This document shows positions 1 to 12,386 of a DNA stretch of 64,000 nt, one piece after another (position 1 is the first letter of the stretch; each line of letters begins with the position of its first letter). The notes beneath the pieces are model-generated. The model was not told the origin of the DNA. It saw only the letters and a program-made list of their open reading frames with translations, and did not search any database. A program made the translations under genes and the position numbers. Origin of the DNA: Euglena gracilis (taxonomy: Eukaryota > Euglenida > Euglenophyceae > Euglenales); assembly GCA_039621445.1 (NCBI GenBank), contig CP154957.1, forward strand, positions 27,016,541-27,080,540, written 5' to 3'.

Positions 1-480
1 GTGGTGTTGTGGACCTGTCCTGCCCCTGCCACTAGGCATTTGTTTGTGGAAACGGCCACCCCGGCCTTGGTATTGTTGGCCACCCTGGCCTTTGTTCCAT
101 CGGCCACCATGGCCATTGCTGTTGTGGCCGCCATGGCCCAGCTTGCTGTTGTGGCCTGCATGGCCCAGCTTGAACAATGTATTGGTGTAATTAGGATATG
201 TGCCTCCATGGCCCTTGCTGTAGTGGCATGACAGCTGCCTTGGATTTTGTGTCCTTCGGGTTTTTCTTACCACTGTCTGCCAAAGTCTGTGGTTGTCACT
301 TGGTGGGTTTTTCAAAACTTTTTCTGGGGAGGATGGGACAGCCACGGATCGCCACGGTTGCACCGCGCCGTCAGGTCGTCCAGCTGTAGCGGCAGCCACT
401 TCTTGTTGTTCAGTGATGCTCTTCTTCGTGTTGGCAAATTGTATTTTTCATTGAAGTCTTCAAATGTCAACATTTTCTGA
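1..480 (-). pseudogene. Gag-like region of the leftmost DIRS-like unit (partial)
   Basis: This is nearly identical to 4,622-5,101. Minus-strand frames are rich in Ala, Gly, His, Gln and Trp from a repeated GGCC-rich core, as in a low-complexity gag-like protein. The rest of this unit (reverse transcriptase and recombinase) lies left of the window. The true reading frame is not clear. Confidence 0.4.
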
Positions 481-1133
481 TTTGATATTCTCTACGAGCG
501 TCGCCTCCCGGATAACTTGATTGACTTAACTCTTTCAAATTTAATTTTCCATGTCCCTGAATTGAAGTTCCCTTCTTCAGGGTGTAGGAAGGGCAAATTA
601 AGAATAAGTCAACTCCGGCGAAAAATGGCACTAAGCGGGACCTCCAAACCCAGCGCAACGAACACTCCAAACAGCACCGCCGGCGAGCAAGGCATGGCCT
701 CACAAGGGGAAAGTGCGGAGCCCGAGGTGTCCCCAAAAACCCTACCCCCGGGGTCGGTTCGGGTGCTATGTGGTGCCTTCCCCTAGCACCCCCCCGTGGC
801 ACAAGCCTGAGAGGGCGGAGGACCCAGCGCCCCCCTGCCGCTGCAGCTTTGGAGGAGGAGTCATCGCAGAGGAGGAGTTTGCCGGCGTGCCTGCTGGCCA
901 GCGAGTTGAAGTTTTCCCAGCAGCTGTAAAAATACAGCGGCGTTTTGCTGCACACTCACTTCTTGCCACCCTCTTCCGCCTTCCATCGTCGGCTTCCGCA
1001 TGGCAATATGCCTCTTGTGTCCTCTCCGCTGATGGTGCCGGGATATTTTCAAAATTACTTGGGATTTTTTTTGTTATAATCTGCCATACCACCGGGGAGC
1101 CTCTGAGGGACGGATCCCCCCCCATCTGTGTCG

Positions 1134-1463
1134 TACTCCCTCGAGGAAAACCGACAAGGGAGGAAGGGACACCGAGGGCGAAGCACCTCGCCGGCGGTGT
1201 TGTTTGGATTGTGGTGCGTTGGGTTAGGAGTACCTGCTTAGTGCCGCCTCGTCGGAGTTGGCTGACGATGCTGCTCCGACTTGGCGACGTGACTTCTGCC
1301 CCTTGGGGGGTCCCCCCCCTCCCGCCCTGGGCCCCTTTGTTTTTGGTGAGCGAGGGCTTTTGAAGTCAAATTTCCTTTAAGGATGGGGGGGTCGGGCTCA
1401 CATGGTCTTTGCGCTTCGCCCTCGGTGTCCCTTCCTCCCTTGTCGGTTTTCTTCGAGTGAGTA
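1134..1463. repeat. Inverted repeat between DIRS-like units (left copy)
   Basis: The stretch 1,134-1,183 (TACTCCCTCGAGGAAAACCG...) is repeated inverted at 1,414-1,463 with a few mismatches. It lies just downstream of the recombinase region and upstream of the next gag-like region. Inverted terminal repeats of this kind characterise DIRS-type elements. Confidence 0.65.
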
Positions 1464-2210
1464 GGAGACACCTCGGGCTCCGCACTTTGCCCTTGTGAGG
1501 CCTGATTGTGCACTGGAACTAGGGGGGCCAGGGCATTTTCCAGGGCACCTTGGGAACCAAGTCGTTGATAATGGGCTGTCAAAGCCTCCACCCCCCTCCA
1601 CTGACCACTGACCAATTTCACAAACTTCTTGGGCAGAAAGGCCCAATTTTTTGAGTAAACCAATTGCTGCCCCTCTGGTGGAGTGGGACCCCACACCTGG
1701 GGGGTATTTCATGTGTTTGGCAAAAAAAAAATTGTGATAGAAGCAATGGTGTCTGCACTTATTGGCTCTGAAGAGGGGTTTCAATGAAATCAGGTGGTGG
1801 CCCCCAGGTCTCACAAATAATCGTGTGGCAGCCACATAACCCATCATTAAATGAAAAGGGCTTCTTTATGGGCACTGGGGTATTAACACTACTCTTTCCC
1901 ACTTGTGAAATTTTTGGCCCTTACGTTTAATTTTGGTGAAGGGTGCCCTACCCAACACACTGGTGGTTGGTTTGACTTGTGCCAGGTCGGAATATCTGTA
2001 TAAACAGAGGATTCGTGAGCAAAAAAATCAGTTGTGTACGCAATGTACAAACATCAGTGGGCGTGGGCGCCCTTGCCAGCCCCAGGAGGAATGGGAGGGG
2101 GTAAACCCAGGAATCAAAAGCATAGCACCCAGGAAATCGTCAATGGTCTGAATCTCAATTTGTTTCCCCTCCGAAATTTTCCTGAGCAAATCATGCAAAA
2201 CAGGGGCCAC
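1398..2210 (-). pseudogene. DIRS-type tyrosine recombinase, deleted copy
   Basis: The minus strand carries SHSTRGAAIGLLKKLGL followed by EVCEIGQW, matching the H-x-x-R box and following helix of tyrosine recombinases. The likely catalytic tyrosine segment AHYQRLG is in another frame, reached through a frameshift in a G run near 1,590. Compared with the 6.0-7.1 kb copy, roughly 200 bp of the N-terminal part is missing around 2,100. DIRS recombinases integrate a circular DNA intermediate. This copy cannot be functional as read. Confidence 0.6.
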
Positions 2211-2462
2211 CTAGGGTGTGGCAGTTGCTCCCCCCTGCAGTTGGTGAACATACCGCTGAAGGGGGTGATTTTCAGGCAGGGGTCCCTGGAACTTTAATTT
2301 TTATTAATTGGAGCCACCATGTTGCTGAATCCCAGCAGGGTTGACCATCAAAACTCTGGTCTAGGGAAGCATTTTCAATCTGGGTACAAATTGTTGAATT
2401 ATTTTCCGGGGGGGGTTTGCATAAAGATCCCCCATTTTGTCCAGTGAGACATTGTAATGCAT

Positions 2463-3922
2463 TTACTGCTGTGGCTTCCAAATGGGGCCACCTGGCCGCA
2501 AAATTGGCAGTTTTTTGTTACCTGGGGAGGCAAATAAATCTGTTTCAAGATTTGTGAAACGTGTGCAGTGCTTTCTGAGCCATTGAAAAAGTTGGGGGTC
2601 TAATGAGCAATCCCCCTGTCCATTTCCCATCTGCTGATTTGGCTCTGCTCTGCAGTATTTTGAAGGTACCCAGTTGACTTGGAGGTTTACTTGGTGCTCC
2701 ATGCAACGCTTGAAAAATGGTCTCAGCATTTTGTTGAAGGGGTCATTTCTGCCCCCACCTTTTTTTGGTAAAAGTAAATTACCTGGTTGTCCACTGATAA
2801 GGAAACGGGTTTCTCCAGGTTTGCTCAAACTTTTCACAGTGCTGATTGCTGCACTGAGCTCCTGTACATTGATCTGCAAATGGAGACTTTTCTCCAAAAT
2901 TCCTTCACAATTTCTCCTGTATGGATGTCCAGCCCCCTCCCCCCAAGGCATGGGTGCTGCTGTCTGAGTGCAACACTCTGGTTGCATTTTGGGGGAAGGG
3001 TCTGCCCCCCAGGTGTCCAGCAGAATTTTTATTTCCCTTAATTTGGCCTTCATTTCCTGGGACATGGGGTGCTTTGAGTCCCAGGGGGCTGTGGAATTTG
3101 CCACCAAAAAAATTGCCAGGGTGTCTGTAAAAGCCTTTAAAAAGGGCATGGCCATTAAATTGCATCTTATTTGGCCCAAAATGGCAGCCAATTGCCTTTT
3201 TGACATGCAATCTTTTTTCACAACTTTTCCCAGCTCCTTTTTTGTGGTTTTGGCTTTCTGGGGTGGCACCTGCAACTTTCCTTCCTGGAAGTTCAGTTGA
3301 AAACCCAGATGGGTTACCACTTGGGTGGGCTGGAGGGTGGACTTTTTCACATTAATTTTGAACCCAGAATAAAGCAAATCTTTGACAACTGTGTTCAGTT
3401 TATTTTGTAAAATGTTTGGGGTGGGGGCCACCAGCAAAATGTCGTCCACGCAAATGAAGACCTGCATGCCCCTTTTTCTCCACAGGTTTTTGAACGTTTT
3501 TATCACTGACATAAAAATTTGGGGCATTGCTTTTAGCCCAAAGCAGCCTGTTTGATATTCCCAGGTCTGCCCCCCTACTGGTGCCTTAAAATGGCCTTAG
3601 GCCTGGACTTAATGGAATAAGAAAACAGGCATCCTTCAGGTCTATTTTTGCTGCCCAGTGTCCCTTTTTCCAAAACAGGAAAAATGTGTTGGAATCCAGC
3701 TTGAAAGGTGTTGCTTGAAACTGCTGATTTATTTCTCTGCAGTCGCTGATCATTCTCCATTTGGTTGTTCCCTTCTGGTTTTGAAATTAAAAACAATGGG
3801 ACGAAATGACGGGTTCCTGAATCCCAAACGTGTTTCCCTGACCCAGGTTTTTTGTAAGCCAGCAGAATTGTTTCTGCCTGGTTCAGGTCCAGGTTGGCTC
3901 TGGGTTTTGGGTGGGTGGACAA
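2463..3922 (-). pseudogene. DIRS-type reverse transcriptase/RNase H (left copy)
   Basis: An uninterrupted 354-codon frame (3,527 to 2,463) contains the catalytic CVDDILLVAPT motif, the thumb-like THLGFQLNF segment, then an RNase H region ending in NWVPSKYCRAEPN and ETDLFASPGNKKLP. The last motif (DLFAS..N) is characteristic of DIRS-type RNase H. The N-terminal fingers region (3,922 to 3,575) is in a different frame, so the gene is broken near 3,550. The stretch 2,480-2,272 continues the conserved region that links RNase H to the recombinase. Confidence 0.75.
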
Positions 3923-4009
3923 TTTTGTGGGGATTTATCCGGGGGGGTTGAATTGAATTTTTTATCAATTGACATGTTGCTGGGGGGGGGGGGGATTTTT
4001 TGTCCACCA

Positions 4010-5100
4010 TTTTACACGTTTCTGAAGGCTCTGGTAAAGCGGAGTGTCTCCCCATTTTTCGTCCATGGAATGTATTTTCCCAAGTAAACGATTTTCTGGG
4101 TGCTGGGTGAGGGGTGTTGGACATTGCACCCCTGGGGACTGAGCATTTTGTAAAGGTGGCTGGGGGGTTGTGCATGCTCTGCTCAAAGGCTCTCTGATCC
4201 TCCACTTTGTCATTGGTGTTGTCGATTGGCATACCGCAGTGGCCCCTTTTTGCGTCTCCCCCTTGTTTTGGTTTGCCCCTGCCATGGGCATTGACACAAT
4301 GTTGAGGGAGGGTTGCGCCCTTGTCCTCCACTTCCCCTTTGGGGGCATCCTCTTGCGGCTGCCACCGTGCATTGAAACCCCCCTGCTGGGGGATAGCCTT
4401 TTAGCTTCTGGGGTTTTTCCCCTTCTGATAATTGATGGCCCCAGTGGCCCTGAAATTGTCGATTTCGTTGATGATAATTCTGGCCCCACTGGCCCTCTTG
4501 AATGTTTTATACTCCCCATTGACTTCTCTTCGATCTTGGGCGCCATGCCCATTGAAAATTTGGGGGGCCACTGACGGCCCATCCTTTACCCCTGATGGGG
4601 TGTGATGAAGAAATGGTTGGGGTGGTGTTGTGGACCTGTCCTGCCCCTGCCACTAGGCATTTGTTTGTGGAAACGGCCACCCCGGCCTTGGTATTGTTGG
4701 CCACCCTGGCCTTTGTTCCATCGGCCACCATGGCCATTGCTGTTGTGGCCGCCATGGCCCAGCTTGCTGTTGTGGCCTGCATGGCCTAGCTTGAACAGTG
4801 TATTGGTGTAATTGGGATATGGGCCTCCATGGCCCTTGCTGTAGTGGCATGACAGCTGCCTTGGATTTTTGTGTCCTTCGGGTTTTTCTTACCACTGTCT
4901 GCCAAAGTCTGTGGTTGTCACTGGGTGGGTTTTTCAAAACTTTTTCTGGGGAGGATGGGACAGCCACGGATCGCCACGGTTGCACCGCGCCGTCAGGTCG
5001 TCCAGCTGTAGCGGCAGCCACTTCTTGTTGTTCAGTGATGCTCTTCTTCGTGTTAGCAAATTGTATTTTTCATTGAAGTCTTCAAATGTCAACAATTTCT
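4010..5100 (-). pseudogene. Gag-like region of the left DIRS-like unit
   Basis: It lies directly upstream of the reverse transcriptase on the minus strand. One frame is Gly/His/Asn/Gln-rich with RGG-like clusters, another is Ala/Thr-rich. No frame is intact throughout. Position and composition support a gag-like, possibly nucleic-acid-binding product, but there is no diagnostic domain. Confidence 0.45.
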
Positions 5101-5773
5101 GATGTGATATTCTCTACGAGCGTCGCCTCCCGGATAACTTGATTGACTTAACTCTTTCAAATTTAATTTTCCAGGTCCCTGAATTGAAGTTCCCTTCTTC
5201 AGGGTGTAGGAAGGGCAAATTAAGAATCAGCCAACTCCGGCGAAAAATGGCACTAAGCGGGACCTCCAAACCCAGCGCAACGAACACTCCAAACAGCACC
5301 GCCGGCGAGCAGGGCATGGCCTCACAAGGGGAAAGTGCGGAGCCCGAGGTGTCCCCAAAAACCCTACCCCCGGGGTCGGTTCGGGTGCTATGTGGTGCCT
5401 TCCCCTAGAACCCCCCCCCCCCCCGTGGCACAAGCCTGAGAGGGCGGAGGACCCAGCGCCCCCCTGCCGCTGCAGCTTTGGAGGAGGAGTCATCGCAGAG
5501 GAGGAGTTCGCCGGCGTGCCTGCTGGCCAGCGAGTTGAAGTTTTCCCAGCAGCTGTAAAAATACAGCGGCGTTTTGCTGCGCACTCACTTCTTGCCACCC
5601 TCTTCCGCCTTCCATCGTCGGCTTCCGCACGGCAATATGCCTCTTGTGTCCTCTCCGCTGATGGTGCCGGGCTATTTTCAAAATTACTTGGGATTTTTTT
5701 TTGTTATCATCTGCCATACCACCGGGGAGCCTCTGAGGGACGGATCCCCCCCCCATCTGTGTTTGAGGGGTCG

Positions 5774-6100
5774 TACTCCCTCGAGGAAAACCGACAAGGG
5801 AGGAAGGGACACCGAGGGCGAAGAACCTCGCCGGCGGTGTTGTTTGGATTGTGGTGCGTTGGGTTAGGAGTACCTGCTTAGTGCCGCCTCGTCGGAGTTT
5901 GCTGACGATGCTGCTCCGACTTGGCGACGTGACTTCTGCCCCTTGGGGGGTCCCCCCCCTCCCGCCCTGGGCCCCTTTGTTTTTGGTGAGCGAGGGCTTT
6001 TGAAGTTTTCCTTTAAGGGTGTGGGGGGTCGGGCTCACAAGGTCTTTGTGCTTCGCCCTCGGTGTCCCTTCCTCCCTTGTCGGTTTTCCTCGAGGGAGTA
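5774..6100. repeat. Perfect 50-bp inverted repeat between DIRS-like units
   Basis: Bases 5,774-5,823 and 6,051-6,100 are perfect reverse complements over 50 bp. An outer pair also matches inverted: GGCCTCACAAGGGGAAAG near 5,318 and its complement near 6,140. It separates the recombinase end of the right unit from the gag-like start of the left unit. Confidence 0.8.
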
Positions 6101-7070
6101 GGAGACACCTTGGGCTCCGCACTTTGCCCTTGTGAGGCCTGCTTGTGCACTGAATCTAGGGGGGCCAGGGCACCTTGGGCACCAAGTCGTTGATAATGGG
6201 CTGTCAAAGCCTCCACCCCCCTCCACTGACCACTGACCAATTTCACAAACTTCTTGGGCAGAAAGGCCCAATTTTTTGAGTAAACCAATTGCTGCCCCTC
6301 TGGTGGAGTGGGACCCCACACCTGGGAGGGTATCCCACGTTTGGCCAAAAAAAAATTTGTGATAGAAGCAATGGTGTCTGCACTTATTGGCTCTGAAGAG
6401 GGGTTTCAATGAAATAAGGTGGTGGCCCCCAGGTCTCACAAATAATCGTGTGGCAGCCACATAACCCATCATTAAATGAAAAGGGCTTCTTTATGGGCAC
6501 TGGGGTATTAACACTACTCTTTCCCACTTGTGAAATTTTTGGCCCTTACGTTTAATTTTGGTGAAGGGTGCCCTACCCAACACACTGGTGGTTGGTTTGA
6601 CTTGTGCCAGGTCAGAATATCTGTATAAACAGAGGATTCGTGAGCAAAAAAATCAGTTGTGTACGCAATGTACAAACATCAGTGGGCGTGGGCGCCCTTG
6701 CCAGCCCCAGGAGGATTGGGAGGGGGTCCCAAAATGCTCCATGCTTCTCCAGATTTTGGTTCCAAAGCCTCTTGTAGGGGGTTAACAGGGTGTGGAATCT
6801 CAGCCCACCAAACCCAGGAATCAAAAGCACAGCACTATATGCATTACGGGCTTGGGCTTTGGAAAATTGGAATAATTGAATTAAATCGTCAGCCACTTTG
6901 GTCTGTGGTGGCTTCAGGGGGGGGACACCCCCAAGTGTTCCAAAATGACCCACAGAAGTGCAAAAGCACTCTGATAACGTTTTAAGCTTGGGTTCCTCCC
7001 CCAGGAAATCGTCAATGGTCTGAATCTGAATTTGTTTCCCCTCCGAAATTTTCCTGAGCAAATCGTGCAA
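6013..7070 (-). pseudogene. DIRS-type tyrosine recombinase (right copy)
   Basis: The N-terminal part (7,070 to 6,612) reads HDLLRKISEGKQIQIQTIDD and later RNAYSAVLLIPGFGGLRFHT, then RLWNQNLEKHGAFWDP, all typical of DIRS recombinases. The catalytic part (6,472 to 6,035) has SHSTRGAAIGLLKKLGL (H-x-x-R box). The catalytic-tyrosine candidate AHYQRLG is in the next frame, so a frameshift in a G run splits the active site. This copy is fuller than the one at 1.4-2.2 kb. Confidence 0.7.
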
Positions 7071-7202
7071 AACAGGGGCCGCCTGGGGTGTGGCATTTGC
7101 TCCCCCTGCAGTTGGTGAACATACCGCTGAAGGGGGTGATTTTCAGGTAGGGGTCCCTGGAAGTTTCATTTTTATTAATTGGAGCCACCATGTTGCTGAA
7201 TC

Positions 7203-8805
7203 TCAGCAGGGGTGACCATCAAAACTTTGGTCTGGGGAAACATTTTCAACCTGGGTAGAAATTGTTGAATTATTGTACAGGGGGGGTTTGCATAAAGATC
7301 CCCCATTTTGTCCAGTGGACATTTTCACTGCTGAGACCTCCCAGTGAGGCCACCTGGCCGCAAAATTGGGCAGTTTTTTGTTACCTGGGAATGCAAATAA
7401 ATCTGTTTCCAGATTTATGAAATCTTCGAATTGCTGTCTGAGCCATTGAAAAAGTTGGGGGTCTAAGGAGCAATCCCCCTGTCCATTTCCCATCTGCTTA
7501 GTCTTAGTAGGTCTGCCAGGCATTTTTTTTAAGGCACCCAGTTCAGTTGAAGGTTTACTTGTTTTTCCATGCACCACTTGAAAAGTGGTCTCAGCATTTT
7601 GTTGAATGGGTCCTTTCTGCCCCCACCTTTTGTGAAGTAATAGTAAATTACCTGGTTGTCCGCTGACAAAGAAACAGTTTCTCCAGGTTTACTCAAACTT
7701 TTTACACTGCTGATTGCTGCACTGATCCCCTTCGCATTTGTGTGTAAAGTGGAATCTTTTTTCCAAAATTCCCGAACAATTCTCCTGTGTGGATGTCCAG
7801 CCCACCCCCCCCCCCCAAGGCATGGGTGCTGCTGTCTGAGTGCAACTCTCTGGTTGCATTTTGGGGGAAGGTTCTGCCCCCCAGGTGTCTAGCAAAATTT
7901 TTATTTCCCTTGATTGGGCCTTGATTTCCCGGGACATGGGGTGTTTTGAGTCCCAGGGGGCTGTGGAATTTGCCACCAAAAAAATTGCCAGGGTGTCTGT
8001 AAAAGCCTTTAAAAAGGGCAGGGCCATTAGGTTGCATCTTATTTGGCCCAAAATGGCAGCCAACTGCCTTTTTGACATGTAATCTTTTTTCACAACATTT
8101 CCCAGCTCCTTTTTTTATGGTTTTGGCTTTTTTGGGGGGGGCACCTGCAACTTTCCTTCCTGGAAGTTCAGTTGAAAACCCAGATGGGTTACCATTTGGG
8201 TTGGCTGGAGGGTGGACTTTTTTATATTGATTTTGAACCCAGAATACAGCAAATCTTTGACGCCTGTGTTCAGCTGTTTTTGTAAAGTTTTTTGGGTGGG
8301 GGCCACCAGCAAAATGTCGTCTACGCAAATAAAGACCTGGATGCCCCTTTTTCTCCACAGTTTTTTGAACGTTTTCATCACTGACAAAAAAAACTTGGGG
8401 CATTACTTTTATCCCAAAGCAGCCTGTTTGAAATTCCCAGGTCTGCCCCACTACCTGGTGCCTAAAAAATGGCCTTAGGCCTGGACTTAGTGGAATGTGA
8501 AAATAGGCATCCTTCAGGTCTATTTTTGCTGCCCAGTGGCATTTTTCCAACACTGGAAAAATGTGCTGGATATGATCCAACTTGAAAGGTTTTACTTGAA
8601 ATTGCTGATTTATTTCTCTGCAGTCGCTGATCATTCTCCACTTGGTTGTTCTCCCCTCTGGTTTTGAAATTAAAAACCATGGGATGAAATGCTGGGTTTC
8701 TGAAACCCAAACTCGTTTCACTGACCCAGGTTTTTCGTAATCCAGTAGAATTGTTTCTGCCTTGTTCAGGTCCAAGTTGGCTCTGGGTTTTGGGTGGGTG
8801 GACAA
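7203..8805 (-). pseudogene. DIRS-type reverse transcriptase/RNase H (right copy, frameshifted)
   Basis: From 8,805 the frame reads ISDCREINQQF and KIDLKDAYFHIPLSPGLRPF (reverse transcriptase motifs). It then shifts frame in a T/A run near 8,390 into VFICVDDILLVAPT, and shifts again before the RNase H part. The last part (7,577 to 7,203) contains ETDLFAFPGNKKLP. It aligns along its length with the 2.46-3.92 kb copy. At least two frameshifts make it a pseudogene. Confidence 0.75.
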
Positions 8806-8845
8806 TTTGGGGGGATTTACCCAGGTGGTTCAATTCCATTTTTGG

Positions 8846-10074
8846 TCATTTGAAATGTTGCCGGGGGGGCATGTTTTGACCACCGTTGCAGACTTTTTTG
8901 AAGTCTGTGGTACAGGGAGTGTCTCCCCTGTTTTCCTCCATGGACTTTATTTTCCCAACTGGATGATTTTCTGGGGGCTGGGTGGAGGGTGTTGGACATT
9001 TCAAGGCCCCTAGAGCCCCTAGGGCTTGAGCCCTTGGAAAATGAAATTGTTCCTGGGGGGATGTGCATGCACTCTCTCCCTCTCTGCTCACACTCTCTCT
9101 GGAGGATGTTGTTGTTGGTTTCCATACCATAGGGCTTACTGCCCCGGATTTGCCTATCTAGCCTTCTTGATGTTGATGGTGTTGGTAGCCATACCATAGG
9201 GGGGCCACTGTGGGTCCCCCCCTTGTTGATTGAGCAGGAATAAGCGCTGGTGGGGAGTCTCCCCCTCCCTGTTCCTCCTGGATGGTCCTGGGCCATCTTC
9301 CTCCTGGGGCTGGGCCGGGGGGCTGCCCAGTTAAACACAAAGCCCTTGCAGGGCTGCCCCTTAGCTTCTGGGGGGCCTGTGATGGACCCCCCTTGTGATC
9401 TTGTTGAAATTGATATTCTTGTTGATATTTCTGGCCCCAGTGGCCTGGATGACAACTTGAAGGGCCCGAATGGCCTGATTGATTTCTGGGTCTTCGCCAT
9501 GCACAATTGAAATATTGAGGGCTTCTTGGGGCCCCACCCTTGACCCTTGGGGGTGGTGTCATTGAGAAAAAATGGGGATGGTGTGTCTGACCTTTTCTGC
9601 CCCTGCCATGTCCTGTGGGGACTTGGTGCTGGTGGCCACCTTGGCCTTTGTTCCAGGGACTTTGGATGGTGTAGATGCCTTCATGGCGGGTTGTGCCGTC
9701 ATGGCTTCTGTGGCCTCCATGGCCTGTGCGGTTCTGGCTGCCGTAGCCCCGCTTGAACACATTATGTGTTTTGGAAAGTTGGCCACCATGGACCTCGTTA
9801 CAATGGCCTCAGTGGCCTGCTGGTTGTTGCTTCTTCCCCTTGCGGGGTCTTCTGACCACTGTCTGCCAGGGTCCGTGGCCATCACTTTGGGGGGTTTGGG
9901 TTGTGAAAGTTCCTTCTGGGGAAATTTCTTTTTGGGAAGGGGCAGCCACAGTTCGCCATAGTCGACCCACGCCGTCAGATTGTCCAGCTGCTGCGGCATC
10001 TGCGGCTCCCTCTTGAAGTTTTCCAGCGCTTTTCGTCTTGGAAATCTCTCATTGAAATGTTCCAGAAACTTCAA
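8846..10074 (-). pseudogene. Gag-like region of the right DIRS-like unit
   Basis: A 171-codon frame starts at 10,074 (MKFLEHFNERFPRRKALENF) and runs to 9,559. An overlapping frame (9,760 to 9,158) is Gly/His/Gln/Pro-rich with RGRKG-like clusters. The N-terminal 70 residues look ordered and the rest is low complexity, as expected for gag. It lies immediately upstream of the reverse transcriptase. A frame change between the two parts is likely needed. Confidence 0.5.
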
Positions 10075-10335
10075 CAGTTTCTGTTTTGAGGTTCTGCGCG
10101 AGCGTCTTCTTCTGGATATTTTGAAATGATTGATTGTCTTCTCCTTCCTCCAATTGATGTGGTATTTGGCGTCCCTTCCTTCTGGGTGTCGCAGGCCAAA
10201 TCAAGAATCAGCCAGCTCCGGCAAAAAAGGCACTGAGAAGGGACTCCTAACCCAGCGCGCCCCAATCAAAACAGCACCGCCGGCGGGCAAGACATGGCCT
10301 CGCAAGGGCAAATTGCGGAGCCCGAGGTGTCCTGA

Positions 10336-12240
10336 TCAGGGGTTTTTTTTAAAGACCGAGGGTTCCCCCCCCCACCCACCCACCCCCCGGGGGGGTGGGG
10401 TCCGGGCGCCCCAAAAATAATGGCCGAAAAATCGCGAAAAAGTGCTAAAAATAGAATTCCGTCGGTATATCCCATCCCCCCGGGGCTCGGCTCGGACCCA
10501 CCCACCCTCCCTCCCTGGGGGTCCAAACTTTAAAAAATCCCTGGTCCAGATGGCCCCTTTTTCTCCTGGCCCGGAAATGTTTCAACAAAAAAAACGCACA
10601 GCTCTTACCCACAAAAAGCCCTGACCATGATGGGCAATCATTCGGCTGGGCTTTGGTTGGCAACGTCCAACATTGCTGTTTTCCGCATTAACAAATGTTC
10701 AAATTTCAGAAATATTTCCTGGTGGGTTGGGCACATCTGGGGCTTTTGGGCCCCCCCCCCGCAGGAGGGGGCTCGGCCAGTCCATTTTTTCCAGTGCCAC
10801 TGTGCAGGAAAATAGTTGGCCAGTAAACCCCCTGGGGTCCTTGAGCAATGGCCTGGCGAGAATCTCCATCTCCATCTTCTGTTCTGGGTCGGCGTCGGGC
10901 GGCACCAGCGCATCTTCTCCTCGCAGCCTGGGCATCCAACGGGGGGGGGGGGGTGGCCCCCCAACGTGGACCCAAACCAAACCTGCCTGGGGTTTCCCCT
11001 TTCACGGCTACAATGACAGTGAGTTTGGGGTTCGCGGGTTGGTTGACCGGTTTTTAGCCAGATGCGAGACACCTGCCCAAAATTTTTGCCCAAAAAACGG
11101 TGAAAGCGCAAAATTTTGTCAAAAAAAATTGGCGCCAAGCACCAGAAGGGAAAATTTGACAATCTGTCATGTGTCCCCCAAACCCTGTGCCGGTATCCTA
11201 TCGAACCTGCCCGGCCAGGATCCCCACCCCCAGGGGTGGGGTCTACTGAGTTAAAATGAAGCCTGACTCCAGTGGTGGCCAAAAGCAGGGGGTCAGACAA
11301 TTTTAGGGTCGGAGGAGATAATTGTCGGAGGGGGGACATGATAACGTTTTAATCAATAAAAATGAACCTCCCTTGCTGGATCCAACTGAACGTCGAACAG
11401 ACCACATTGTGGTGAGTGATAGTGCACAGCGATCACAGCCGCAACAAGGGCAATCAATCACAAGGATCACAAGGAAGAGGTCAACATGGTCAGTATTAAA
11501 AAAAACACCTCTGTACCACAATTGTGCAGGGGGGAATCGACATCGGAGGGAAAAAAATGCGCAGTAATTGCAGAAATTGAGGAAAGAATGCGGAACACTT
11601 CTGCCGCAGGGGACTGCGAAAAATTTCACAAATTTGGTCATTTTGCAACAGAAGTGTAAACTTTGGGCCGTTGCTCAGGGCATTGACCAAAGACCAAAGG
11701 GTTCCAGATCAGAGCTGGCTGGAAAAAGGGAGCTGGCTCCCAAAAGCGAAGGGCGTCCAGCCACCCTTCGGGGGACTGGAAGTAAATAAACCTTGTTGGT
11801 GGGGGGATAGGCTGGAAAAAGGCAGCTGCTTGGCTGGACCCCGGGGGTCAAATTTTCAGCAAGCAACACCCTGGTCCAAAAAAAAACATGATTTTTGTGA
11901 TCTTGAGAATGCTGATTCTGGATACATGGAAGTTCTTGGGTGAAAACTCCAAAAAGACAAAAAAAACTGCCGAAAATTTTGGTCTCAAGGAAAATCTGGT
12001 CCAGGATGCAGAATTTCTCAAAGTCGGAAGTTGTGTGTGTGTGGTAATTTGTAAAATTTTGGCAAATTTGCAACAAAATAACAAAAAAAGCACCTGTGAA
12101 ACGTTCAAAGAATGGATGGAACACATTTCGCCTTCCATTTCAGGTTCATGCGGGAAAATTGCGGATATTGCGGAAACATTGCGGACATCAATTTCTCCCC
12201 CCACCTGAATTGTGGATGCATTCTTTTTAAGACCCCCCCG
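10336..12240. other. Gene-poor spacer with coding-like fragment and dispersed repeats
   Basis: G/C runs and AT-rich stretches alternate here. A minus-strand stretch at about 10,980-10,700 reads PRLRGEDALVPPDADPEQK then EILARPLLKDPRGFTG and looks protein-like, but it is flanked by G runs and changes frame near 10,700, so it may be an exon or a dead element. A copy of a dispersed repeat lies at 11,680-11,885. Nothing else recognisable is seen. Confidence 0.35.
11680..11885. repeat. Dispersed repeat ending in AGCAACACCCTGGTCC (copy 1)
   Basis: It shares ordered blocks (CTGGCTGGAAAAAGG, GCTGCTGGCTGGACCCC, AATTTTC, then AAGCAACACCCTGG) with 54,470-54,895 and, inverted or partial, with 61,060-61,280. 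This suggests a non-autonomous mobile family. Ends are not resolved. Confidence 0.4.
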
Positions 12241-12283
12241 GGGGGGACCCAGGGGGGGGAAAATGCAACTGGGCCCTTCAAAT

Positions 12284-12354
12284 TATGAAAGTCAAAAAAT
12301 GCAAAAAAAAAAAAAAAAAAAAAAAAAAGCAACTTGCAGAAAAAGAAAAAAATC

Positions 12355-12386
<32 letters not shown>

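Larger units (their letters stand above)
1..10335 (-). mobile_element. Head-to-tail array of DIRS-like tyrosine-recombinase retroelements
   Basis: Bases 1 onward recur almost identically from 4,622 onward, and a third, more diverged copy begins near 9,586, so the same element is repeated in direct orientation. Read on the minus strand each unit runs gag-like region, reverse transcriptase, RNase H, then tyrosine recombinase, the order typical of DIRS-type elements. No LTRs are seen; instead inverted repeats lie between units (5,774-5,823 with 6,051-6,100). Similarity of the upstream copy to the others stops near 10,335, just after a GGAGCCCGAGGTGTCC motif. The leftmost unit runs off the window. 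Unit lengths differ (about 4.6 and 5.0 kb), mainly through deletions inside the recombinase region of the left unit. Frameshifts in every unit suggest the array is dead. Confidence 0.8.

Noticed and set aside
10638-10980. Possible extra host gene on the minus strand
   Set aside because: Short, frame-shifting and next to G runs; insufficient for a separate gene call.
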